DNA of 64,000 bases from Domibacillus aminovorans (GTDB taxonomy: Bacteria > Bacillota > Bacilli > Bacillales > Domibacillaceae): contig NZ_LQWY01000002.1 of the NCBI RefSeq assembly GCF_001643235.1, forward strand, positions 52,391-116,390. The letters are read 5' to 3'. The notes under the pieces are model-generated. The model searched no databases, was not told the origin of the DNA, and was given only the letters and a program-made list of their open reading frames with translations. The translations under genes and the position numbers were made by a program. Positions 23,978-33,336 of this stretch are shown here, one piece after another; positions within the stretch are counted from its first letter, which is position 1, and each line of letters starts with the position of its first letter.

Positions 23978-26299
23978 GTGGTTCAGCACATTCAAAAAGC
24001 AGCGGTTATCGGGTCTGGCGTGATGGGTTCGGGCATCGCTGCGCATTTGGCGAACGTTGGTATTCCCTCTATTTTACTGGATGTCGTCCCGGAAAATGCT
24101 GAAAACCGAAATGTTCTTTCTGAAAGCGCTATCCAAAAGTTATTCAAACAAAAGCCAGCACCACTTGTGTCTAAACAGAACGCAGCTCTTATAACAGCTG
24201 GTAATTTAGAAGATGATCTTAAGCAATTAGCGGAAGCAGACTGGATTATTGAAGTGGTTCTAGAAAATTTGGACGTCAAGAAGACGGTGTTTGAAGCAGT
24301 AGACAGTTATCGAAAGCCAGGCAGTATTATTTCTTCCAACACATCAGGCATTTCTGTTGAAGCGATGAAAGAAGGCCGGAGCGATGATTTCAAAAAGCAT
24401 TTTCTCGGCACGCACTTTTTCAATCCACCGCGCTATTTAAAGCTGCTTGAACTTATTCCGACGTCACATACGTTACCAGAAGTCGTCGACTATATGAAAA
24501 TGTTCGGTGAAGATGTTCTTGGAAAAGGTGTCGTGCTCGCGAAAGATACACCAAACTTTATCGCCAATCGGATCGGCACGTATGGATTGCTTAACACGAT
24601 GCACATCATGAATGAAATGAAGTTGTCTCCAGGTGAAGTCGATTCCATCACAGGACCACTCATCGGCCGTCCGAAAAGTGCCACATTCCGGACGCTGGAT
24701 GTCGTCGGACTCGATACATTCATTCATGTGGCGAAAAATGTATATGATCAAGTAGACGGTGAAGAAAAAGCGGTCTTTGACGTACCGGATGTGCTCCTCC
24801 AAATGCGGGACAACGGCTGGATCGGGGCAAAAGCTGGGCAGGGCTTTTTTAAAAAGGATGGGCAGACGATTCTCGAATTAGATCCAAATTCAATGGACTA
24901 TATAGAACGCAAAAAAATGAAAGCGGATTCAATAAAAGTGGCGAAACAACAAAAAGGGTCAGCAAAATGGAAAACGCTTGCTTATGCAAATGACGAAGCT
25001 GGCCAGTTTATTTGGAAGATGCTTGCCCCAATGCTTCTCTATTCTGCCGGGTTAACCGGTAAAATTGCGGATAATATCGTCTCGATTGACCGGGCAATGA
25101 AATGGGGATTTGGCTGGAACGAAGGACCATTTGAAATTTGGGATCATCTCGGTGTCCGGGAGGCCCTTCAAAAAATGGAATCAGAAGGACGCGTTATTCC
25201 GGGCTGGGTAAAAGATATGCCGGGCCATTTTTATCAAGACGGTCACTATTACGATCCTGCAACAAAATCGTATAAACCGATTGATCAACAGGCAAAAGTG
25301 ATTGATTTAAAACAACTGAAAAAAGAAGGGAAAGTCATTAAACAAAACAGCGGGGCAAGCTTGATCGACATAGGTGACGGTGTGGCGCTTTTAGAATTTA
25401 CATCACCGAACAACGCGATCGGCATGGACATCATACACATGATCAATGATGCTGTTGAGGAAGTTGAGAAAAAGTATAAAGGTCTCGTGATTGGGAATCA
25501 AGGAAAAAATTTCTGTGTCGGTGCGAATCTCGCGATGATTTTAATGGCTGCCGGAGATGAGGATATTTGGGAAATTGACATGGTCGTCAAAGGGTTCCAG
25601 CAGGCGATGATGAAAATAAAATACAGCACAAAACCGGTCGTCGCCGCACCGTTTGCGATGGTGCTCGGCGGCGGAACAGAAGTATGTTTACCAGCTGCGC
25701 ACATTCAAGCATCGATGGAAACATATATGGGGCTCGTGGAAACGGGTGTCGGTCTTATCCCAGGCGGAGGCGGCAATAAAGAACTGTATATTCGCCACCT
25801 TGAACAAATGCCAACAGGTGTAACGGTCGATTTACAGGCGGTCGCGAACAATGTATTTGAAACGATTGCGATGGCGAAAGTGTCAACGTCCGCATTAGAA
25901 GCGCGTGAAAACAACTATTTGTACCGGGCAGATGGTATTAGCATAAACAGTGATCATCTTTTATATGATGCTAAACAGACAGCGATCTGTTTATATGAAA
26001 AGGGCTACACAGCGCCGATCCGCAAAAAAGTACCGGTCACAGGTGAAACGGGTTATGCGATGTTATTGCTCGGCGCCCAATCGATGCATGCATCTGGCTT
26101 TATTTCCGATCATGATTTAACGATTGCCAAAAAGCTCGCCTGGGTCATTGCAGGGGGCAATGTACCGTTCGGATCGGAAGTGGATGAACAGTATTTACTT
26201 GATTTGGAGAGGGAAGCGTTTTTACAGCTTGTCACCATGCCGAAAACGCAGCAACGCATGCAGCATATGCTCGTTAAAGGGAAACCACTTCGGAATTAA
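23978..26299 (+). CDS. fadN: FadN, 3-hydroxyacyl-CoA dehydrogenase / enoyl-CoA hydratase
   Basis: 773 aa. N-terminal Rossmann motif AAVIGSGVMGSGIAAHLA, followed by the 3-hydroxyacyl-CoA dehydrogenase domains (SNTSGISVEAMKEG, FFNPPRYLKLLELIP), and a C-terminal crotonase domain (GNQGKNFCVGANLAMIL, VLGGGTEVCLPAAHIQ, GLIPGGGGNKELY). Carries out two middle steps of fatty-acid beta-oxidation. The GTG at 23978 lies 7 nt after AGGAGG; the longer frame starts inside the FadR operator and is rejected. First gene of fadN-fadA-fadE. Confidence 0.95.
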   Translation: MVQHIQKAAVIGSGVMGSGIAAHLANVGIPSILLDVVPENAENRNVLSESAIQKLFKQKPAPLVSKQNAALITAGNLEDDLKQLAEADWIIEVVLENLDVKKTVFEAVDSYRKPGSIISSNTSGISVEAMKEGRSDDFKKHFLGTHFFNPPRYLKLLELIPTSHTLPEVVDYMKMFGEDVLGKGVVLAKDTPNFIANRIGTYGLLNTMHIMNEMKLSPGEVDSITGPLIGRPKSATFRTLDVVGLDTFIHVAKNVYDQVDGEEKAVFDVPDVLLQMRDNGWIGAKAGQGFFKKDGQTILELDPNSMDYIERKKMKADSIKVAKQQKGSAKWKTLAYANDEAGQFIWKMLAPMLLYSAGLTGKIADNIVSIDRAMKWGFGWNEGPFEIWDHLGVREALQKMESEGRVIPGWVKDMPGHFYQDGHYYDPATKSYKPIDQQAKVIDLKQLKKEGKVIKQNSGASLIDIGDGVALLEFTSPNNAIGMDIIHMINDAVEEVEKKYKGLVIGNQGKNFCVGANLAMILMAAGDEDIWEIDMVVKGFQQAMMKIKYSTKPVVAAPFAMVLGGGTEVCLPAAHIQASMETYMGLVETGVGLIPGGGGNKELYIRHLEQMPTGVTVDLQAVANNVFETIAMAKVSTSALEARENNYLYRADGISINSDHLLYDAKQTAICLYEKGYTAPIRKKVPVTGETGYAMLLLGAQSMHASGFISDHDLTIAKKLAWVIAGGNVPFGSEVDEQYLLDLEREAFLQLVTMPKTQQRMQHMLVKGKPLRN

Positions 26300-26313
26300 A
26301 GGGGAGAAAAGAA

Positions 26314-27489
26314 ATGAAGGAAGCGGTTATTGTCGCTGGTGCACGCACACCTGTCGGCCGGGCAAAAAAAGGGACACTCCGTTACACGCGTCCGGATGAT
26401 CTCGGCGCGCTCGTTGTAAAAGAAACGTTGAGACGAGCGGGAAACTACGAAGGGAACATTGACGATCTCATTATCGGATGTGCGATGCCAGAAGCAGAGC
26501 AAGGTATGAACATGGCACGAAACATTGGCGCTCTCGCTGGACTTTCACATGACGTGCCGGCCATTACGATCAATCGGTACTGCTCATCTGGCTTACAGTC
26601 GATTGCGTATGCGGCAGAACGGATTATGATCGGCCACGCGGACACGATTATCGCCGGGGGAGCGGAATCAATGAGTCTAGTTCCAATGATGGGCCACGTC
26701 GCTCGTCCGAACGTGCGGATTGCAGAAAGTATGCCAGGCTATTACATGTCGATGGGGCATACGGCGGAAGAAGTGGCGAAAAAATATAGCATTTCGCGCG
26801 AAGATCAGGACGCGTTTGCGGTACGTAGTCATGAACGGGCAGAACGTGCGATTGCAGCGGGAAAATTTGTGAATGAAATTGTACCGGTTGATGTGACAAA
26901 TAGACATGTCGATGCGAATCATAAATTGACAGAAGAACATGTCTTGTTTTCTATGGATGAAGGGGTACGACATGGAACGACGGTTGATATATTGGCGAAA
27001 TTACGGCCGGCGTTTTCTTTGGCTGGAACCGTGACAGCGGGCAATGCGTCGCAAACGTCAGACGGTGCCGCAGCGGTCCTCGTGATGGAGCGAGAAAAAG
27101 CAGAGTCGCTCGGTTTGAAGCCCATCGCCAAGTTGCGCTCTTTTGCGGTCGGAGGGGTACCGCCGGAAGTGATGGGCGTAGGCCCGGTCGTCGCCATGCC
27201 AAAAGCGCTGCAACTGGCGGGGCTTGAATTATCACACATTGATTTGTTTGAGTTGAACGAAGCCTTTGCATCACAGTCAATCCAAGTCATCCGCGAACTC
27301 GGGCTGAATGAAGACATTGTCAACGTAAACGGAGGGGCGATCGCACTCGGTCATCCGCTTGGCTGTACAGGGACAAAATTGACGTTATCGCTTCTTCATG
27401 AATTGAAACGGCGCAACAAGCAGTTCGGGGTCGTGACGATGTGTATCGGTGGGGGAATGGGAGCTGCTGGCGTCTTTGAAATGATGTAA
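26314..27489 (+). CDS. fadA: FadA, acetyl-CoA C-acyltransferase (thiolase)
   Basis: 391 aa, usual thiolase length. Catalytic Cys in NRYCSSGLQSIAYAAE near residue 90, His in GGAIALGHPLGCTG, second Cys in VTMCIGGGMGAAGVFE. Cleaves 3-ketoacyl-CoA to acetyl-CoA and a shortened acyl-CoA. Starts 15 nt after fadN with GGGGAG. Confidence 0.95.
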   Translation: MKEAVIVAGARTPVGRAKKGTLRYTRPDDLGALVVKETLRRAGNYEGNIDDLIIGCAMPEAEQGMNMARNIGALAGLSHDVPAITINRYCSSGLQSIAYAAERIMIGHADTIIAGGAESMSLVPMMGHVARPNVRIAESMPGYYMSMGHTAEEVAKKYSISREDQDAFAVRSHERAERAIAAGKFVNEIVPVDVTNRHVDANHKLTEEHVLFSMDEGVRHGTTVDILAKLRPAFSLAGTVTAGNASQTSDGAAAVLVMEREKAESLGLKPIAKLRSFAVGGVPPEVMGVGPVVAMPKALQLAGLELSHIDLFELNEAFASQSIQVIRELGLNEDIVNVNGGAIALGHPLGCTGTKLTLSLLHELKRRNKQFGVVTMCIGGGMGAAGVFEMM

Positions 27490-27507
27490 CAAAGGGGGAA
27501 GTGAATC

Positions 27508-29274
27508 ATGGCAGCAAGAGGCGGTTCCTTTTTAATAGAAGAAGTGGCGTATCACTCGATTTTTACACCGGAAGATTTTTCGGATGAACAGAAAATGATT
27601 GCGAAAATGACGGAAGACTTTGTATCAGGCAGCGTTTTGCCGGAATTGCCCTATCTCGAGAAGCATGAATTTGACCGATCTGTGAAACTATTGCAAGAAG
27701 CAGGCGAACTTGGACTGCTTGCTGCAGATGTGCCGGAAGAATATGGCGGATTGAATCTTGATAAAGTGAGTTCTGCGCTTATTGCTGAAAAAATGGCGGT
27801 CGCTGGCGGTTTTTCCCTTTCACACGGGGCGCACGTCGGCATTGGTACACTGCCGATTGTGTTATTTGGAAATGAAGAACAGAGGCAGACGTATTTGCCG
27901 GACCTGGCTATGGGAAAACGATTCGCGGCGTATGCATTGACAGAGCCTGGTTCCGGCTCAGATGCGCTCGGTGCGAAAACGACTGCTCGTTTGAATGAAG
28001 CGGGAACGCATTACGTGTTAAACGGAGAAAAACAATGGATTACAAACTCTGCATTTGCGGATGTGTTCATCGTATACGCGAAAATTAATGGAGAACAATT
28101 TTCAGCGTTTATTGTAGAGAAAGGCTACCCAGGCGTATCTACTGGTGCGGAAGAAGAAAAAATGGGCATTAAAAGTTCATCAACGCGGACACTCATTTTG
28201 TCCGATGCTGAGGTGCCAGTGGGAAATTTGCTGGGCGAAGCAGGCCGTGGTCATGTGATTGCGTTTAATATTTTGAACATTGGCCGTTATAAATTAGGCG
28301 TCGGCACGGTCGGAAGTGCGAAGCGGGCGCTCGATATTTCATTGAAATACGCAAACGAACGCCAGCAGTTTAAAACGAAAATCGCGAATTTTAATTTAAT
28401 AAAAGAAAAGTTTGGTACGATGTCTTCAAAAGTATATGCAGCAGAAAGCGCCATTTACCGTACTGTTGGCTACTTTGAAGAGCAGATGGGCGCATTGTCT
28501 GAAGAAGAACGAAAAGACGGAAAGAAGGTTGCATTGTCGATTGCCGAATATGCGATTGAGTGTTCACTTTGTAAATTTTTCGGAACGGAAGTGCTCGATT
28601 ACGTTGTGGATGAAGGGGTCCAAATTCATGGCGGCTACGGCTTTATGGAAGAATACGAAATTTCAAGAATGTACCGCGATTCACGCATTAACCGTATTTT
28701 TGAAGGAACCAATGAAATTAACCGCTTGCTTGTGCCGGGTACATTTGTGAAAAAAGCGTTCAAGGGTGAGCTTCCATTGTTTGAAAAAGCACAGGCGCTG
28801 CAAGATGAGCTGATGATGCTTATGCCGGAAGAGGTGGGTGACACGGTGCTTGCACAGGAAAAAATGCTCGTGAAAAATGCGAAGAAAATAGCGCTTCTTG
28901 CGGCAGGATTAGCCGTTCAAAAATATGGCAAAGCGCTCGAAGTTGAACAAGAAGTGCTCGTCAACATCGCCGACCTCGTAAACTTAGTGTACGCAATGGA
29001 ATCAGCCGTCCTTCGTACAGAGAAAGCGATTGAAAAGTTTGGCGAAAAGAAAAGCAACCAGAAAGTATTGTATACGCAAATTTTCTGCCAGGAAGCATTT
29101 AACGAAATTGAAGCGCACGCAAAAGAAACACTTGTTGCGATCGAGTCTGGCGACAGCTTGCGTATCATGATGTCGGCTTTACGAAAACTAGGCCGCCACA
29201 CGCCAGTTAACGTCATCGCCAAAAAAAGGGAAGCGGCAGACAAATTAAGCGATGCGTTGAAATATGTCGTCTAA
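27508..29274 (+). CDS. fadE: FadE, acyl-CoA dehydrogenase
   Basis: 588 aa, the longer FadE type of Bacillus. Signatures AYALTEPGSGSDALGAKT and QIHGGYGFMEEYEISRMYRD, with the catalytic Glu present in RIFEGTNEINRLL. A C-terminal helical extension follows the core. FAD-dependent first step of beta-oxidation. 18 nt after fadA with AAAGGGGG; same operon. Confidence 0.95.
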   Translation: MAARGGSFLIEEVAYHSIFTPEDFSDEQKMIAKMTEDFVSGSVLPELPYLEKHEFDRSVKLLQEAGELGLLAADVPEEYGGLNLDKVSSALIAEKMAVAGGFSLSHGAHVGIGTLPIVLFGNEEQRQTYLPDLAMGKRFAAYALTEPGSGSDALGAKTTARLNEAGTHYVLNGEKQWITNSAFADVFIVYAKINGEQFSAFIVEKGYPGVSTGAEEEKMGIKSSSTRTLILSDAEVPVGNLLGEAGRGHVIAFNILNIGRYKLGVGTVGSAKRALDISLKYANERQQFKTKIANFNLIKEKFGTMSSKVYAAESAIYRTVGYFEEQMGALSEEERKDGKKVALSIAEYAIECSLCKFFGTEVLDYVVDEGVQIHGGYGFMEEYEISRMYRDSRINRIFEGTNEINRLLVPGTFVKKAFKGELPLFEKAQALQDELMMLMPEEVGDTVLAQEKMLVKNAKKIALLAAGLAVQKYGKALEVEQEVLVNIADLVNLVYAMESAVLRTEKAIEKFGEKKSNQKVLYTQIFCQEAFNEIEAHAKETLVAIESGDSLRIMMSALRKLGRHTPVNVIAKKREAADKLSDALKYVV

Positions 29275-29281
29275 CATGAGA

Positions 29282-29318
29282 AAAGACAGCCAGGTATCAT
29301 TTGGGCTGTCTTTTCATT
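29282..29318. terminator. Bidirectional terminator between fadE and arsR
   Basis: AAAGACAGCC pairs with GGGCTGTCTTT, 10-nt loop, then TTCATTCTT. It ends fadE and, read the other way (AAAAGACAGCCC..), also flanks the arsR stop. Confidence 0.8.
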
Positions 29319-29637
29319 CTTTCATCTGATCAAGCATCGAAATTGTATCAACAAGGTGATTGTTAAAAATCTGCTTCGCAACAGATAGCAGTTCAACAAT
29401 CATTGGATCACGAAGCGAATAAATGACTCGGGTTCCATCTTTTGTGCCTGTCACAATGTTTTTTCCGCGCAAAATGGTCAACTGTTGAGAAACAGTGGAA
29501 CCTTCACTGCCAGCGAGGCTTTGAAGTTCATTGACGCTTTTATCACCTTCAGCTAGCAGCTCAAGAATTTTAATCCTCAATGGATGAGCAAGTGCTTTAA
29601 AAAAATCCGCTTTAAATTGTTGCATATCAAGATTCAA
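29314..29637 (-). CDS. ArsR-family winged-helix repressor
   Basis: 107 aa. ArsR fold: LAHPLRIKILELLAEGDKSV, recognition region STVSQQLTILRGKNIV, wing GTKDGTRVIYSL. It has no cysteine, so it is not a thiol or CXC metal sensor of the usual ArsR/CzrA or BigR kind; the ligand is unknown. TTG start 9 nt after GGAGG and overlapping the sulP stop by 11 nt, so the repressor is the second gene of the operon. An AT-rich dyad upstream of sulP is its likely operator. Confidence 0.85.
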   Translation of the reverse strand: MNLDMQQFKADFFKALAHPLRIKILELLAEGDKSVNELQSLAGSEGSTVSQQLTILRGKNIVTGTKDGTRVIYSLRDPMIVELLSVAKQIFNNHLVDTISMLDQMKE

Positions 29638-31384
29638 TCTTTATTTCCTCCTTCTCACAAATAGGTTGTTGTCCCTTAGAAAAGGCTTCACACTCTCTAA
29701 AGGCAAAATGTCGGCAGCCGAGGCATTTATCTTTATTTAAATGTAACAGAGCGGCGTTGATCGCGTCACCTGTATGAGTGAAAAAATGATCTTCACCCAT
29801 CGATTCGTATAAGCCTGTTTTCTTTAATACGCTTTCAGGCTGAGGATTTAATCCGGATATGAAAACTGTTCTATGTTTTGAAAAGCTTTTGACAATACTG
29901 GATAGGTGCGCTTCTCCGGTCGTATCCATAAAAGGCACTTTTCCCATTCGAAGCAGCAGCACCTCTGGTTTATAATTGACGGTCTTCATGATCGATTGCT
30001 GAAACGTTTGCGCTGCTCCAAAAAAAAGCGGTCCTTCGATATTGTATATACTAATTTGCGGGCAATCGTGCGAATCGGTCACGACATGGCTTGCCACTTT
30101 CTCATGTTTGTCGAGAGGATTAGGCAACGCTTTTTCTACCATCATTGTATCACTCATTCGTTTCGTAAAGATGACGACAGTGAGAAGCAGACCGACTTCG
30201 ACCGCAACGGTTAAATCCATAAAGACGGTTAATAAAAACGTGACGACTAATACGAGTGAATCTTCTGTTTTCGTTTTGACTAAATGAATAAAAACGTGCC
30301 GCTCACTCATATTCCAAGCTACGATCATTAAAATAGGTGCCATGCTTGCTAATGGAATTTTTGATGCGTATGGCGCGAAAAGCAATAAAATGATTAAAAC
30401 AACGAGTCCGTGCATAATACCGGACACGGGTGAAACAGCCCCATTTTTAATATTGGTTGCTGTTCTCGCAATGGCGCCTGTCGCCGGGATACCGCCGAAC
30501 AAAGGCGTCACCATGTTGGCAATGCCTTGTCCAACCAATTCCCTGTTGCTATTGTGTTTGCTATTTGTCATCCCATCTGCCACGACAGCCGATAAAAGCG
30601 ACTCAATGGCACCGAGGATCGCAATGACAAAAGCAGGTCGAATCATTTGCTGCATCTTTTCAAACGTGATCTCTGGCATATGAAATCGAGGAAGTGTGCC
30701 GGAAATGTTGCCATATGTCGAACCAATAGTAGCCACTTCACCTGGATATAGAAACGTGGCCAGCAATGTGGAAAAAACAAGGGCAATGAGTGGTCCCGGT
30801 ATTTTCGGAAATACCTTTGGTGTATAAATGACGGTTAGTAAACAAATAACAGCTGTTAGGATGCTATATCCGTTCACAGTATGAATATTTAGTACGGCTT
30901 CTTTCATATTATCAATGAACGCCTCGTGTTTTTCGACGCCAGTCAAACCGAGAAAATTCGGAATTTGCCCGGTGAAGATAATAATGGCGATCCCAGATGT
31001 GAAGCCGATTGTGACCGGACGTGGGATAAAGGTAATGAGCGCGCCTAATTTAAAGAGACCCATTAAGAATAAAAGAATCCCAGCTAAAAAACCGGCAATT
31101 AATAAATTTTCAAACCCGTATGTCATGACGATGCTGAATAAAATAGGGATAAAGGCACCAGTCGGTCCGCCAATTTGAAAGCGGGAGCCGCCGAACAATG
31201 AAATAAGGATGCCGGCGACGATGGTCGTATAAATGCCGTATTCAGGATTCACACCTGATGCAATCGCAAACGCCATCCCTAAAGGAATAGCAATAATCCC
31301 GACAACGAGCCCTGATAAAAGATCTTTTTGAAATGTTTGTAGGGAGTACGGTTTATATCTGCCGGTAAAAAACCATTGATGCAT
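29627..31384 (-). CDS. SulP-family anion permease with STAS domain and Cys-rich tail
   Basis: 585 aa. N-terminal SulP transporter (LLSGLVVGIIAIPLGMAFAIASG, FGGSRFQIGGPTGAFIPILF, and twelve or so helices), then a STAS domain (YNIEGPLFFGAAQTFQQSI, MGKVPFMDTTGEAHLSS). Unusual: after STAS a ~45-residue tail carries four cysteines spaced CX2CX7CX10C (from KCLGCRHF to QPICEKEE), which could bind a metal or cluster. ATG at 31384 follows GAGGGTG. Substrate may be sulfate, bicarbonate or another anion; not decided by sequence. Confidence 0.9.
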   Translation of the reverse strand: MHQWFFTGRYKPYSLQTFQKDLLSGLVVGIIAIPLGMAFAIASGVNPEYGIYTTIVAGILISLFGGSRFQIGGPTGAFIPILFSIVMTYGFENLLIAGFLAGILLFLMGLFKLGALITFIPRPVTIGFTSGIAIIIFTGQIPNFLGLTGVEKHEAFIDNMKEAVLNIHTVNGYSILTAVICLLTVIYTPKVFPKIPGPLIALVFSTLLATFLYPGEVATIGSTYGNISGTLPRFHMPEITFEKMQQMIRPAFVIAILGAIESLLSAVVADGMTNSKHNSNRELVGQGIANMVTPLFGGIPATGAIARTATNIKNGAVSPVSGIMHGLVVLIILLLFAPYASKIPLASMAPILMIVAWNMSERHVFIHLVKTKTEDSLVLVVTFLLTVFMDLTVAVEVGLLLTVVIFTKRMSDTMMVEKALPNPLDKHEKVASHVVTDSHDCPQISIYNIEGPLFFGAAQTFQQSIMKTVNYKPEVLLLRMGKVPFMDTTGEAHLSSIVKSFSKHRTVFISGLNPQPESVLKKTGLYESMGEDHFFTHTGDAINAALLHLNKDKCLGCRHFAFRECEAFSKGQQPICEKEEIKIES

Positions 31385-31405
31385 ATGAATCACCCTCTTA
31401 ATATC

Positions 31406-31431
31406 TATATATTTGATTATTTGAATATATA
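31406..31431. promoter_or_regulatory. AT-rich dyad, candidate ArsR-family operator
   Basis: TATATATT (31406-31413) pairs perfectly with AATATATA (31424-31431), 22 bases upstream of the sulP start. Dyads of this size are usual ArsR-family operators; the link to the operon repressor is inference. Confidence 0.5.
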
Positions 31432-31509
31432 TAAGGTATGCTTCTTTTTTTAGATTGTCAAAGGGTTTTTGCAAAAGTTGTCGAACTTCATTTAGTCGAG
31501 GTGAAAAAT

Positions 31510-31860
31510 ATGAAATTTTATTGGTATCCGAAATGCGGAACGTGTCGCAATGCGAAAAAGTGGCTTGATGAGAAAGGTGTTACGTACGAAGCGATTCATA
31601 TTGTCGAAGCACCGCCTTCAAAAGAAGAGTTGAAACGGGCATATGAAAAAAGCGGACTACCACTGAAGAAATTTTTCAATACAAGCGGGCAAAAATACCG
31701 TGAGCTTGGATTGAAGGATAAAGTAGCCTCTGCATCTGATGACGAACTACTTCATATTCTTGCGTCAGACGGCATGCTGATCAAACGTCCACTCGCGATT
31801 GGCGATGAAACGGTAACGGTTGGCTTTAAAGAAGATGAATATAATGCGAAGTGGCAGTGA
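31510..31860 (+). CDS. yusI: ArsC/Spx-family protein YusI
   Basis: 116 aa thioredoxin-fold protein with CGTCRNAKKWLDEKGV at the N-terminus, then APPSKEELKRAYEKSG and KRPLAIGDETVTVGF. Spx/ArsC family; the CXXC is complete but the Arg pattern of arsenate reductase is not decisive, so it is better called YusI than ArsC. ATG after GAGGTG; the longer frame upstream has no support. It precedes gcvH, as in B. subtilis. Confidence 0.88.
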   Translation: MKFYWYPKCGTCRNAKKWLDEKGVTYEAIHIVEAPPSKEELKRAYEKSGLPLKKFFNTSGQKYRELGLKDKVASASDDELLHILASDGMLIKRPLAIGDETVTVGFKEDEYNAKWQ

Positions 31861-31936
31861 TGATCTTGCATTCTGTCTGATGAATCAGTAAAGTGTAGAG
31901 TAGAGTATACTTATTTTAATCTGGAGGTATAAACAA

Positions 31937-32320
31937 ATGAATGTGCCTAAAGAGCTGCGTTATTCTGAAGAACATGAATGGGTGAAACAAGAAGACGGGA
32001 ACGTGCGCATCGGCATTACTGATTTTGCGCAATCTGAACTAGGTGATATTGTATTTGTTGAGCTGCCAGCTGTTGGTGATGAAATTAAGGCTGACGAGCC
32101 GTTCGGAAGCGTAGAATCCGTTAAAACAGTTTCAGAGTTGTACGCACCGATCAGCGGAAAAGTTATTGAAATCAACGAAGAACTTGAAGACAGTCCTGAG
32201 TTCGTAAATGAATCTGCTTACGATAAAGCATGGATGATTTTAATTGAGCCGTCTGATGCGTCACAAATTGACAAATTGATGACAGCAGCGCAGTACGAAG
32301 AAAGAGTAAAAGAAGAGTAA
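31937..32320 (+). CDS. gcvH: Glycine cleavage system H protein
   Basis: 127 aa, normal length. The lipoylation site is Lys63 in [16 protein letters not shown]-terminal [13 protein letters not shown] and [10 protein letters not shown] motifs are typical. In Bacillus GcvH also acts as the lipoyl carrier from which lipoate is passed to other enzymes, so it connects with lipA in this window. ATG 8 nt after GGAGG. Confidence 0.96.
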   Translation: MNVPKELRYSEEHEWVKQEDGNVRIGITDFAQSELGDIVFVELPAVGDEIKADEPFGSVESVKTVSELYAPISGKVIEINEELEDSPEFVNESAYDKAWMILIEPSDASQIDKLMTAAQYEERVKEE

Positions 32321-32323
32321 TTG

Positions 32324-32352
32324 ACGGGCCGGTCCATTGCCGGTCTTTTTTA
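32324..32352 (+). terminator. Terminator after gcvH
   Basis: GGCCGG and CCGGTC around TCCATTG form a short GC stem followed by TTTTTTACTTT. Confidence 0.6.
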
Positions 32353-32414
32353 CTTTGCTTTTTTCCCGGAAACAAGTGAAAATAGAGTTAACAACGTGCA
32401 GCGGGGTGATGGTG

Positions 32415-32771
32415 ATGATTCTGGAAAAAGCAATTATCGTCGAAGGGTTATCCGATCGTAAACGAGTGGCTGAAATTGTGAAAGAACCGGTAGACATCAT
32501 TTGTACGAATGGGACGATTGGCATATCGCGTCTAGATGAACTTGTAGATGAATTGTTCGAGCGGGATGTGTACATTTTAGTCGATGCAGATGCATCGGGT
32601 GAAAAGCTGCGCCGTCAGTTTAAACGTGAGTTGCCTAATGCCCGTCATCTCTATATTGACCGTAAATATAAAGAAGTCGCTTCTGTCCCTTATCGCGATC
32701 TTGCGTCTGTTTTAATGGCGGCGAATATCGATGTACGCGGGGAGTTTTTAGAGAAAGAAGGATTGCCATAA
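32415..32771 (+). CDS. yusF: Toprim-domain protein YusF
   Basis: 118 aa single Toprim domain: conserved Glu in KAIIVEGLSDRKRV and the DxD pair in VYILVDADASGEKLRRQF. Such small Toprim proteins relate to RNase M5 and primase nuclease centres; role in Bacillus unknown. Start at the ATG 5-6 nt after GGGGTGA. It is followed within 2 nt by yusE. Confidence 0.85.
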   Translation: MILEKAIIVEGLSDRKRVAEIVKEPVDIICTNGTIGISRLDELVDELFERDVYILVDADASGEKLRRQFKRELPNARHLYIDRKYKEVASVPYRDLASVLMAANIDVRGEFLEKEGLP

Positions 32772-32773
32772 CA

Positions 32774-33082
32774 ATGAAAACAATTCAATCAATTTACGAT
32801 TTTATAGCCGCCCCCAAAGCGGCTTTATATGTGTACACGCCGATGTGCGGCACATGCCAAGTGGCCGGCAGAATGCTTGATATTGTTGAAGCGATGAACA
32901 TTGATTTGCCGCTTGAGCGGGTTAATTTAAATTATCATGAAGACATTGCCCGCGAATTTGCGATTGAAAGCGTTCCTTGTTTGCTTTTAATGTCAGAAGG
33001 AAAACTTAAAAAGAAAATTTACGCTTTTCAGTCGGTTCCCTATATATATGAAGAAATGATGTCTCATTTTCAAATAGGATAA
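32774..33082 (+). CDS. yusE: Thioredoxin-like protein YusE
   Basis: 102 aa thioredoxin fold, active site YTPMCGTCQVAGRML (CGTC rather than CGPC) and the cis-Pro element IESVPCLLLM, with Cys after the Pro. Probable thiol-disulfide exchange in the cytoplasm. Begins 2 nt after yusF, co-transcribed. Confidence 0.87.
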   Translation: MKTIQSIYDFIAAPKAALYVYTPMCGTCQVAGRMLDIVEAMNIDLPLERVNLNYHEDIAREFAIESVPCLLLMSEGKLKKKIYAFQSVPYIYEEMMSHFQIG

Positions 33083-33109
33083 AATTGTAAAAAATATACA
33101 TTTTTGCTG

Positions 33110-33139
33110 TTGACATAACTGTCATTCCGGTGGTAGAAT
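33110..33139 (+). promoter_or_regulatory. Promoter of the metNPQ S-box operon
   Basis: TTGACA, 18-nt spacer, TAGAAT, about 20 bases before the riboswitch core. Confidence 0.78.
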
Positions 33140-33154
33140 CCATTCATATTCATA

Positions 33155-33321
33155 ATAACTCTTATCAAGAGAGGCTGAGGGATGTGCCCGATGAAGCCCG
33201 GCAACCATCTTTTTTAGAAAAGGTGCCAAATCACACAAAGCAATGTGCTTCGAGAGATGAGAGAAAGGGAACTTTACGCACTGCCTTTCTGTTATTATCC
33301 GCAGACAGGCTTTTTTTGTGA
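33155..33321 (+). ncRNA. SAM-I (S-box) riboswitch with terminator
   Basis: The core CTTATCAAGAGAGGCTGAGG at 33161, followed by GATGAAGCCCGGCAACC and the later GAGAGATGAGAG segment, is the S-box consensus. The expression platform ends in a terminator (GCCTTTCTG with CAGACAGGC, then TTTTTTT). High SAM stops transcription before metN. Confidence 0.96.
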
Positions 33322-33336
33322 AAAGGAGTTAACAAC

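Noticed and set aside
31510..31860. Arsenate reductase linked to the neighbouring arsR as an arsenic operon
   Set aside because: The two are in divergent units, the repressor lacks the Cys motif, and this ArsC-like gene is the conserved yusI beside gcvH.
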